Below, one piece after another: positions 6,372 to 11,583 of a stretch of DNA of 11,583 nucleotides. The notes under the pieces were generated by a model. The model searched no databases, was not told the origin of the DNA, and saw only the letters and a program-made list of their open reading frames with translations. A program made the translations under genes and the position numbers. How positions within the stretch are numbered: position 1 is the first letter of the stretch; each line of letters begins with the position of its first letter. The stretch comes from DAIOHQ01 sp036744635 (lineage in GTDB: Bacteria; Planctomycetota; Phycisphaerae; Tepidisphaerales; Tepidisphaeraceae): assembly GCA_036744635.1 (NCBI GenBank), contig DAIOHQ010000158.1, forward strand, positions 1 through 11,583. The letters are read 5' to 3'.

Positions 6372-7283
6372 TCACGCCTCCGGCGTGCGCGGGCGGGTCG
6401 GCTCGATTTCCACGTGTACATCCTTGTCGGGAGTGGCGGTGTCCACGGTGGCGGCGCGCTGGTGCAGCACTTGATCCAGCCGCTTCCACACAAACAGCAG
6501 CCCCAGCACGTTTTCCCATTTCTTGATGACTTTGCCGCTGGAATCGACCGCTTCCAGATCGCCGGCGCCAAAGCCGGAGATGGTCTCCAAGAGGTCGCGA
6601 TAGCGGGCCACGAAGTGCAGGCCGGAGCGGTCGGTCAATTCCCATCCTTCGCCCAGGAACCGCTCTTCAATGCCGTTGGGCGTGAAGCTTTTGCGGCCGT
6701 AGCTGTAGGAATGGAACAGCGAACCAAGCCAGGGAAACAGCAGCAGCCAACTGAGGACGGTTACAAAGCCGGGATCAAGCTCCGGGGACTGGTTGTGAAA
6801 ATAGGCGAGCACTTTCGAGAGGATATCGATGTGCTTGAGGTGGAGGTATTTCAAGATCAGGATGACGAACGCCAGAATGCCGGTCCAAAGCAGCAGCCGC
6901 AGCGTGCTGACGTCCACCAGCAGCGTGAGGAACGTATAGAACATCACCCACAGATACAACCAGCCCAGGAAATGGAGCAGACTAAGATGTTCTGAATTGT
7001 GCTTCGCGATCGGCGCACAGAGAAAGCCGACGAGAATGAGCGTCCACAGATAAAACGCCCGGTGTACGGAATAGACGACGACTTCATCCGCTTGCGTGCC
7101 GCGCTTGGGACCGATCGCATGCAACAGGCCAAAGCCGCTCAGCATCCAGCCGATGAACGAGAAGATGCGTTTGATGCGATGCCCGACAGTCGCCGGCGGC
7201 TCATCGCGATGCCCCGGCGCGGGCGCTGCGGTGGTCGATGAGCTGTTGTCCTGGACTGCCGGAGTGATGATGGTATCCGCCAT
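6372..7283 (-). CDS. Four-helix membrane protein of unknown function
   Basis: 303 residues. The N-terminal ~35 residues are Ser/Thr/Ala/Pro-rich and disordered. Hydrophobic helices follow at about 76-93, 100-123, 128-146 and 172-191, with an additional weakly hydrophobic stretch near 40-57 (IFSFIGWMLSGFGLLHAIG). The C-terminal ~110 residues (NGIEERFLGEGWELTDRSG onward) are soluble, end in a Thr/Pro-rich tail, and contain a segment (DLLETISGFGAGDLEAVDSSGKVIKKWENV) that looks like a compact beta-rich domain. The ATG at 7281-7283 has GAGGA seven bases upstream on the minus strand. I do not recognise a named family. It converges with the nagB fusion gene, the 108-bp gap holding repeat copy C, and it follows the membrane protein gene at 7413-9029 on the same strand after 129 bp. 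Function unknown. Confidence 0.8.
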   Translation of the reverse strand: MADTIITPAVQDNSSSTTAAPAPGHRDEPPATVGHRIKRIFSFIGWMLSGFGLLHAIGPKRGTQADEVVVYSVHRAFYLWTLILVGFLCAPIAKHNSEHLSLLHFLGWLYLWVMFYTFLTLLVDVSTLRLLLWTGILAFVILILKYLHLKHIDILSKVLAYFHNQSPELDPGFVTVLSWLLLFPWLGSLFHSYSYGRKSFTPNGIEERFLGEGWELTDRSGLHFVARYRDLLETISGFGAGDLEAVDSSGKVIKKWENVLGLLFVWKRLDQVLHQRAATVDTATPDKDVHVEIEPTRPRTPEA

Positions 7284-7347
7284 GGCTGTTCCTCAAGCTT
7301 GTGTTGAGATTTTTCCCGACGCCAAGAATGACGCGCCCGAGCGATGG

Positions 7348-7375
7348 AGTAAAGAGCAGGGCGCAGCGCTTCCAA
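7348..7375 (-). promoter_or_regulatory. Possible promoter of the four-helix membrane protein gene
   Basis: On the minus strand, TTGGAA (7375-7370), 16 bases, then TTTACT (7353-7348). Each box matches four of six consensus bases. It lies in the 129-bp gap between the two minus-strand membrane protein genes and would give a leader of about 60 bases. Weak evidence. Confidence 0.25.
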
Positions 7376-7412
7376 AAATGGACATGCTTTCTAATCGGCG
7401 CGCTGGTACGGA

Positions 7413-9029
7413 TTAGTCGTTCACATTCGCCACCGAAGTTTCCGGCGGCAGCAGCACTTCAGCGCGATCGTCCTTGTGCGCGCTCCTCCAACCCAGGCTC
7501 AGCAGAGAATCGCGAAAGCGGCTCTTCCCCACCGGAACGATGGCGGCGTCGGCCTGCACCTGCTGCAGAAATCCGCGCGTTTCCTTTGACTCGCCCAGAT
7601 ACGTCTTGCGCCAGAACTCCGTCGGATAGAGCTGGGTGCGCCCGTCCAGCAGCACCTGAAAATGATCCCCCAGCCGCCACGAAAGATACCCGCCCCAGGT
7701 GAACTCATTGATCAGATGACCCGTGGACGGCTTGACATTGTTGGCGACAAAGTCGGCCGCCTCGCACGGATAACCGGGGGTTGTCGGCCCATGCCGATTC
7801 ACCCAGACGCTCAGCGGTTGTTTTGCGTCGGGAAACGCCTGAACCAGCCGCAGCCCGCCCAACAGCAGCACCGCCGCCAGCGCGCCCTGCACAGCTCGAC
7901 GGGAGAAAATCCGGTCCGACATCGCCGGCATCGTTCGCGCCAATACAGGAACCGCGATCAGCGCAAACAGCGGCGCCAGCCGGCCCAACTGCATCAGCAG
8001 TACAAAGGAAAGTCCCAGCCACAGCCACTCACCCGCGCGCAAGCGGAATCGGTTGCGCAGCGCGCACAACAGGATGATGGCGACAAGCAGCGCCGATATT
8101 TTCCCCATCGCCCCGGCGTAAAACGGCCGCATCTCCGCGATCACCGGCCCGGCCACCATCGCATCCGCGAAGCTATAATGAACGATCGTTCGCAACACCC
8201 CGCCAAGCATCGGCGTCATCAGGCAGGCAAGGACGCACGCGGCCAGCAAGATTCCGTAGCGACGAACCCGCCGCGTCGCCTCGGCAAAACGCTCCGCCAG
8301 TTCCTCGGCGACTTCCAGCGGACGGAAATCACAGACATGACTTACGCGATGGCGCTCCCAGATTGCTCCGATCCATAACGCCACGATCCAGATCGGAACG
8401 ACGAACGCGAACAGATGCACATTCACCAGGATCACGGTAATAAGCGGCACACACCAGGCCGCCATGGTGCGCTCTCCCCGATTCCGGTCGCGCAGCAGCA
8501 GCCACGCATTCAGCGCCAGCAGAAAGATCGCGAGTGAGGCCGGCCGAAAGCTGAGATAAGCCAATGACAAGATTGCGCCCACCACCGTGGCCGCCGTCAC
8601 CGCAAAGAATCGGCCGCGCCTTTCGACCCCATTCATCTCCGGCCGGGCGCTGTCGAATGCCCCGATTCCACTGCCGCACAGTTCCAGCGCCGCCAGCGCC
8701 ATCAGCGTGATGATCCCCGCCACCAGCATCGCCTGCGCCGCCACTGCCGCGCGATATCCGCCGGCATCCCACAGCGCCTTCATCCCGATTTCCGCCAGCC
8801 AGGAATAAGGCGTCCACGGCTCGCGCAGGGACTCAAACGAAAGCGTGTCCACCAGCGGCCCGACGCCGTGCCGCGCCAGTTGCTCGCCCACCCGCAGGTG
8901 CCAGAAGCAATCGGGATCGAGCGTGTCGAAAAGAATCGCCTTGGCGGAGCAGGTTAGTGCCAGCAGGGCGATCAGGAGACCGAACCCCATTTTGGCGCGC
9001 AAGCGCGCATCGGTGAATATCGCGGACAT
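7413..9029 (-). CDS. Polytopic membrane protein, glycosyltransferase-C-like layout
   Basis: 538 residues from the ATG at 9027-9029. The open frame extends 87 codons further upstream to 9290, but that part runs through repeat copy D and is not protein-like, so I exclude it. A first helix (about 14-34) is followed by an exposed loop with DPDCFWHLRVGEQLARHG (38-55) and DTLSF....EPWTPYSWLAEIG. There are then roughly nine more helices (about 95-119, 141-180, 192-223, 257-277, 310-326, 334-366, 378-394). The C-terminal ~140 residues form a soluble domain with NEFTWGGYLSWRLGDHFQVLLDGRTQLYP. The acidic pair plus Trp-His in the first loop, and this overall layout, recall large-membrane-protein families of GT-C fold that use polyprenyl-phosphate sugars. 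That activity is not demonstrated, and many relatives are called hypothetical. No strong ribosome-binding site is seen; a leaderless start is possible (GAAAAT six bases before the ATG). Confidence 0.8.
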   Translation of the reverse strand: MSAIFTDARLRAKMGFGLLIALLALTCSAKAILFDTLDPDCFWHLRVGEQLARHGVGPLVDTLSFESLREPWTPYSWLAEIGMKALWDAGGYRAAVAAQAMLVAGIITLMALAALELCGSGIGAFDSARPEMNGVERRGRFFAVTAATVVGAILSLAYLSFRPASLAIFLLALNAWLLLRDRNRGERTMAAWCVPLITVILVNVHLFAFVVPIWIVALWIGAIWERHRVSHVCDFRPLEVAEELAERFAEATRRVRRYGILLAACVLACLMTPMLGGVLRTIVHYSFADAMVAGPVIAEMRPFYAGAMGKISALLVAIILLCALRNRFRLRAGEWLWLGLSFVLLMQLGRLAPLFALIAVPVLARTMPAMSDRIFSRRAVQGALAAVLLLGGLRLVQAFPDAKQPLSVWVNRHGPTTPGYPCEAADFVANNVKPSTGHLINEFTWGGYLSWRLGDHFQVLLDGRTQLYPTEFWRKTYLGESKETRGFLQQVQADAAIVPVGKSRFRDSLLSLGWRSAHKDDRAEVLLPPETSVANVND

Positions 9030-9151
9030 GGGACTATTTTCGGCTTTCCGTAGCCGCCATCTGGAACCTGCCGCGATGAACTGCTGCCCGGCCCCCCCTG
9101 CGCGGCCCCATTCACCCGGCACCATCCTTAATGCCGGCAGGATAAGCGACT

Positions 9152-9239
9152 GTTTCAAAAATCCCTTTTGGTGGGGCAGACATTCTTGTCTGCCACGGGA
9201 CAATGTACACATTGCCCCGTATCCGCCAGTTTTTGAAAC
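9152..9239 (+). repeat. Structured intergenic repeat, copy D, bounded by 10-bp inverted repeats
   Basis: GTTTCAAAAA (9152-9161) and TTTTTGAAAC (9230-9239) form perfect ends. Inside, from 9169, is the repeat head TGGTGGGGC, then a fully paired first hairpin (GGCAGAC 9175-9181 with GTCTGCC 9188-9194, loop ATTCTT). A second hairpin follows: ACGGG / CCCGT (9195-9199 with 9216-9220) and CAATG / CATTG (9201-9205 with 9210-9214), loop TACA. The wobble pair of the other copies is A-T here. The tip TGTACACA matches the TGTACTCA of copies A and B at seven of eight positions. No flanking target duplication is obvious. It sits in the 300-bp gap between the divergent genes at 9029 and 9330. Confidence 0.75.
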
Positions 9240-9264
9240 GGCCTCGAAATCCTCTGACAGTAGT

Positions 9265-9278
9265 ATGCCGCGCGGCAT
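9265..9278. promoter_or_regulatory. Perfect 14-bp palindrome upstream of ygfZ
   Basis: ATGCCGC followed by GCGGCAT (9265-9278) is self-complementary. It lies 16 bases upstream of the proposed -35 region of ygfZ, where a repressor or activator could bind. It might also be a chance palindrome in GC-rich DNA. No partner regulator is encoded in the window. Confidence 0.25.
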
Positions 9279-9294
9279 CCGCAGGTTCAATCGT

Positions 9295-9323
9295 TTCGTG
9301 CAAACTTCCCCAGGCCATATAAT
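9295..9323 (+). promoter_or_regulatory. Promoter of ygfZ, probably giving a leaderless transcript
   Basis: TATAAT at 9318-9323 matches the -10 consensus perfectly. A poor -35 (TTCGTG, 9295-9300) stands 17 bases upstream. Only six bases separate the -10 box from the ATG at 9330, so transcription would begin at or next to the start codon. No Shine-Dalgarno sequence precedes the ATG, which agrees with leaderless translation. Confidence 0.55.
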
Positions 9324-9329
9324 TCGGCC

Positions 9330-10472
9330 ATGGTAGATGCCTCAATCAATCCAGTCCTCGACCTTCATCGCCAGGCGGAAGGGGAGTTGCAGCCCTACGG
9401 CGACATTGAGATCGTCTCCACCTTCGGCGAGCCCCAGGCGGAATATGCCGCCATCCGCAAAGGTTGCGGCATGATGGATTGGCCGCAGCGCGGAATACTG
9501 GAACTGGCCGGCAAGGACCGCCTGAGCTTTCTGAATAATCTCCTGACCAATCAGACCTGGAACAAGGAGACGAAAACCGGCCTGTCGGCGGGAGAAGGAG
9601 TCTATGCATTTTTCCTCAATACCAAAGGTCGGATCATCGCTGACTTGAACGTGCTGGAACGAGGCGATCGCACCTGGCTGGAGATGGATGCCCGTCTGGT
9701 CGAAATCGTCCGGGCCGCCTTTGACAAATACCTCTTCGTCGAACAGGTAAAGATGACAGCGCGGGTGGGGGAGTTGCACGAAATCGCTCTATTTGGACCC
9801 GGCGCGGCGGATATTCTGAAGCAGGCGGCCGGGGTGGACGTCTCGGGACTTGGTCCCCTGGCGTCCCTTCCCGCCAAGCTGCAGGGGACGGATGCAACCA
9901 TCTGGCGCGATGACGTCACCGGCGTCGAAGGCGGCTATATCCTCATCGTGCCGACGGATGTTGCGCGGGCACTCTGGATGCATCTGCTCCGCGACTACGG
10001 CGCTGCCGACCAACTCGGCAAGCGCCGCCTGCGCCCGGTCGGCTGGGCGGCCTTCAACGCCACCCGCATCGAAGCCGGACGGGCACTGTACGGGATCGAC
10101 TTTGACGAATCGACTCTCCCCGCCGAGTCGGGGGAAATGGACCGCGCTGTCAACCTGACCAAAGGCTGCTATCTCGGCCAGGAAATCGTCGCCCGCATGC
10201 ACGCCCGCGGCCAGGTCGCCAAACAGTTGGTCGGTTTCAAAATGCTGGATGATTCGCTGCCGCTGGCCGGAGCCAAGATTTTCGACGACCAGGGCAACGA
10301 AGTCGGCGGCGTCACCAGCAGCACGCCCTCACCGATGCTCTCCAACGTCGGCATCGGCTTGGGGTACGTCAAGCGCCCCTTCGTCAGCCCGGGAACCATC
10401 GTCCGCATCCCCGCCGAAGGACAACTCCGCCAGGCGCTGGTGCGCGAAAAGAGTGGTATCCTCGCCGGCTGA
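9330..10472 (+). CDS. ygfZ: Folate-binding Fe-S cluster protein YgfZ (GcvT-like)
   Basis: 380 residues. The fold is that of the aminomethyltransferase (GcvT) family. The signature KGCYLGQE (278-285, with the conserved Cys280) followed by IVARMHARGQVAKQLVGF is diagnostic of YgfZ/IbaG-independent Fe-S maintenance proteins (E. coli YgfZ, mitochondrial Iba57). The N-terminal part shows the family features: a segment with GVYAFFLNTKGRIIADLNVL (90-109) and MMDWPQRGILELAGKDRLSFLNNLLTN (48-74). E. coli YgfZ is about 326 residues; the longer form here is GcvT-like in its N-terminal segment YGDIEIVSTFGEPQAEYAAIRKGCGM. It acts in the cytosol with tetrahydrofolate to maintain certain Fe-S enzymes such as the MiaB tRNA methylthiotransferase. 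The ATG at 9330 lacks a ribosome-binding site and follows a -10 box by six bases. The ppk2 gene starts 34 bp downstream, so the two are probably co-transcribed. Confidence 0.9.
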   Translation: MVDASINPVLDLHRQAEGELQPYGDIEIVSTFGEPQAEYAAIRKGCGMMDWPQRGILELAGKDRLSFLNNLLTNQTWNKETKTGLSAGEGVYAFFLNTKGRIIADLNVLERGDRTWLEMDARLVEIVRAAFDKYLFVEQVKMTARVGELHEIALFGPGAADILKQAAGVDVSGLGPLASLPAKLQGTDATIWRDDVTGVEGGYILIVPTDVARALWMHLLRDYGAADQLGKRRLRPVGWAAFNATRIEAGRALYGIDFDESTLPAESGEMDRAVNLTKGCYLGQEIVARMHARGQVAKQLVGFKMLDDSLPLAGAKIFDDQGNEVGGVTSSTPSPMLSNVGIGLGYVKRPFVSPGTIVRIPAEGQLRQALVREKSGILAG

Positions 10473-10506
10473 CGCTCGAAATATTTGTCTCCCGGAAGGA
10501 TGGAAC

Positions 10507-11319
10507 GTGGCCCAAGTGGAATCGCCGTATCGCGTGGACGCGGAAAAAGAGCTGGATCTGGCCCGCTGGAAGACCGATGACACCGGGCCATTCAAAGACA
10601 AGGAAGAGGCCCTCAAGCCGACGCAGCGGAACCTGAAGAAGCTCGACAAGCTCCAGGGCGTCCTCTACGCCGAGGCCCGCCACGCGGTATTGATCGTCTT
10701 TCAGGCCATGGATGCCGGCGGCAAAGATGGCGCCACCGACCACGTCTTCAGCGGCATCAATCCGCAGGGATGCTCGGTGACCAGTTTCAAAGCCCCCACC
10801 GGCGCCGAGCAGGCCCACGATTTTCTCTGGCGCATCCACGCCCACATCCCGCCCAAGGGAATGATCGGAATCTTCAACCGCTCGCACTACGAGGATGTGC
10901 TGGTGGTGCGGGTGAAGGAACTCCTTCCCAAGAGCGTCTGGTCCAAGCGCTATGAGCAAATCCGCTATTTCGAAGAGATGCTGGCCGACGAGGGGACTGT
11001 CATTCTGAAATTCTTTCTGCACATCTCCAAAGACGAGCAAAAGCGCCGCATGGAAGCCCGCCTGTCCGATCCGGAGCGAAACTGGAAGTTCAATCCCGGC
11101 GACCTGGATGACCGCGCCCTGTGGGATGACTATCAGAAGGCCTACGAGGAAGCCCTGCAGCGCACCAGCGCCAAGCGCGCCCCCTGGTTCATCGTCCCGG
11201 CCGACCACAAGTGGTATCGAAACTGGGTGATCTCCGACACCGTCGTGCGCACCCTGGAGAAACTCAACATGCACTATCCACCCCCCATGCCGGGACTGGA
11301 CAAGATTCGAGTGAAGTAG
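10507..11319 (+). CDS. ppk2: Polyphosphate kinase 2 (single-domain, class II/III type)
   Basis: 270 residues, the normal length for single-domain PPK2. The start is the GTG at 10507: GGAAGGA (10494-10500) lies six bases upstream, the strongest ribosome-binding site in the window. The frame stays open upstream to 10249 but overlaps ygfZ and is not used. Motifs: Walker A MDAGGKDG (68-75), INPQGCSVTSFKAPTGAE (84-101), Walker B IFNRSHYEDVLVVRV (122-136), lid-module basic helix KRRMEARLSDPERNWKF (179-195), and C-terminal HKWYRNWVISDTVVRTLEKL (234-253). The NRSHYEDVLV form, rather than NRSWYNR, points to class II/III enzymes; these transfer phosphate from polyphosphate to AMP and/or ADP, and class III can do both. 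The enzyme is cytosolic and would regenerate nucleotides or use stored polyphosphate. Class assignment within the family needs a phylogeny. It follows ygfZ closely. Confidence 0.92.
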   Translation: MAQVESPYRVDAEKELDLARWKTDDTGPFKDKEEALKPTQRNLKKLDKLQGVLYAEARHAVLIVFQAMDAGGKDGATDHVFSGINPQGCSVTSFKAPTGAEQAHDFLWRIHAHIPPKGMIGIFNRSHYEDVLVVRVKELLPKSVWSKRYEQIRYFEEMLADEGTVILKFFLHISKDEQKRRMEARLSDPERNWKFNPGDLDDRALWDDYQKAYEEALQRTSAKRAPWFIVPADHKWYRNWVISDTVVRTLEKLNMHYPPPMPGLDKIRVK

Positions 11320-11322
11320 CAT

Positions 11323-11391
11323 TGGGCTACCAGCCCATGCATCCGAAGCGGGGCGCTCTGCTCCCCCGTAGCATGGGTTTCCAACCCATGC
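11323..11391. repeat. Palindromic repeats downstream of ppk2
   Basis: Directly after the ppk2 stop are TGGGCT-ACC-AGCCCA (11323-11337) and, 33 bases on, a perfect nine-pair hairpin GCATGGGTT-TCC-AACCCATGC (11371-11391). Both stems contain TGGG/CCCA near their ends, and both end in CCCATGC on the right. They look like two REP-like units with related termini. No T-run follows either, so a terminator role is uncertain. From 11392 to 11560 I see no gene or clear element. Confidence 0.5.
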
Positions 11392-11560
11392 CGAGCAGTT
11401 TCAGCATTCCAGACCAGCGCAAGAAAATCGCGCCAATTGCCCAACTTGAATTGCCGTAAGGAGAATACCGATCCGCCTTCCACAGTTGGAAAACTATGCT
11501 GCCAAGAGCGCTTTCCTTCTTGCGCCAGGCATTAGAGCGGTTTGCAATTGAATGTACACT

Positions 11561-11580
11561 GGCACGCGACGGAGCGTGTC
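11561..11580. repeat. Hairpin repeat at the right edge
   Basis: GGCACGC (11561-11567) pairs with GCGTGTC (11574-11580), with one G-T wobble, around the loop GACGGA. The window ends with ATG directly after it, but there is no ribosome-binding site and too little sequence to call a gene. The element may continue beyond the window. Confidence 0.35.
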
Positions 11581-11583
11581 ATG

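Noticed and set aside
6348..6995. Plus-strand open frame of 215 codons
   Set aside because: Gln/Gly-rich shadow of the minus-strand membrane protein, whose hydrophobic helices and ribosome-binding site support the minus strand.
10249..10506. Upstream extension of the ppk2 frame
   Set aside because: It overlaps ygfZ out of frame and is Ser/Arg/Ala-rich; the GTG at 10507 has a strong ribosome-binding site and gives the family's usual length.
10384..11322. Minus-strand open frame of 312 codons
   Set aside because: It is the mirror of the ppk2 coding sequence, whose motifs are unambiguous.

Overview
The window looks like a chromosomal segment from a GC-rich bacterium, most likely a planctomycete (Planctomycetota, perhaps class Phycisphaerae). 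I infer this from several features: exported proteins with Ala/Thr/Gln/Pro linkers (repeated TTQP), a NagB-LmbE fusion of the long type, many lineage-restricted hypothetical proteins, and intergenic spaces filled with short hairpin repeats. No rRNA, tRNA, CRISPR array, integrase or transposase gene is visible.

Layout. Positions 1-27 hold a terminator-like hairpin of a gene lying to the left. Positions 73-708 (minus) carry the C-terminal lobe of an aminoglycoside-phosphotransferase-type kinase. Its N-lobe is missing and the reading frame instead runs into a 23-bp inverted repeat plus a 14-bp tandem repeat (620-711). Three plus-strand genes of unknown function follow: a large exported protein (723-2492), a membrane-anchored coiled-coil protein (2572-3288) and a small cytoplasmic protein (3396-3887). 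A 369-bp spacer then contains two inverted copies of a structured repeat. Next comes the nagB-lmbE fusion gene (4269-6263), which faces a minus-strand four-helix membrane protein (6372-7283) and a minus-strand polytopic membrane protein of glycosyltransferase-C-like layout (7413-9029). Divergent from these are ygfZ (9330-10472), with a perfect -10 box six bases before its ATG, and a class II/III-type polyphosphate kinase 2 (10507-11319). The last 264 bp hold only palindromes.

How the genes relate. The fusion protein plausibly links deacetylation of an N-acetylated amino sugar to deamination of a glucosamine-6-phosphate-like product, although the deaminase half lacks one catalytic-triad Asp. 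YgfZ (folate-dependent Fe-S maintenance) and PPK2 (polyphosphate-driven nucleotide phosphorylation) are 34 bp apart and probably co-transcribed. The rest looks like a collection of independent housekeeping and lineage-specific genes rather than one pathway.

The most unusual signal is the intergenic repeat family at 3961-4032, 4053-4124, 6307-6356 and 9152-9239. Each copy starts with a hairpin whose loop is ATTCTT (or ATTCCT), followed by a second hairpin. Comparing copies, the base changes inside stems are almost all compensatory. That points to selection on a folded single strand (RNA, or ssDNA as in REP/REPIN elements moved by Y1 transposases) rather than on primary sequence.
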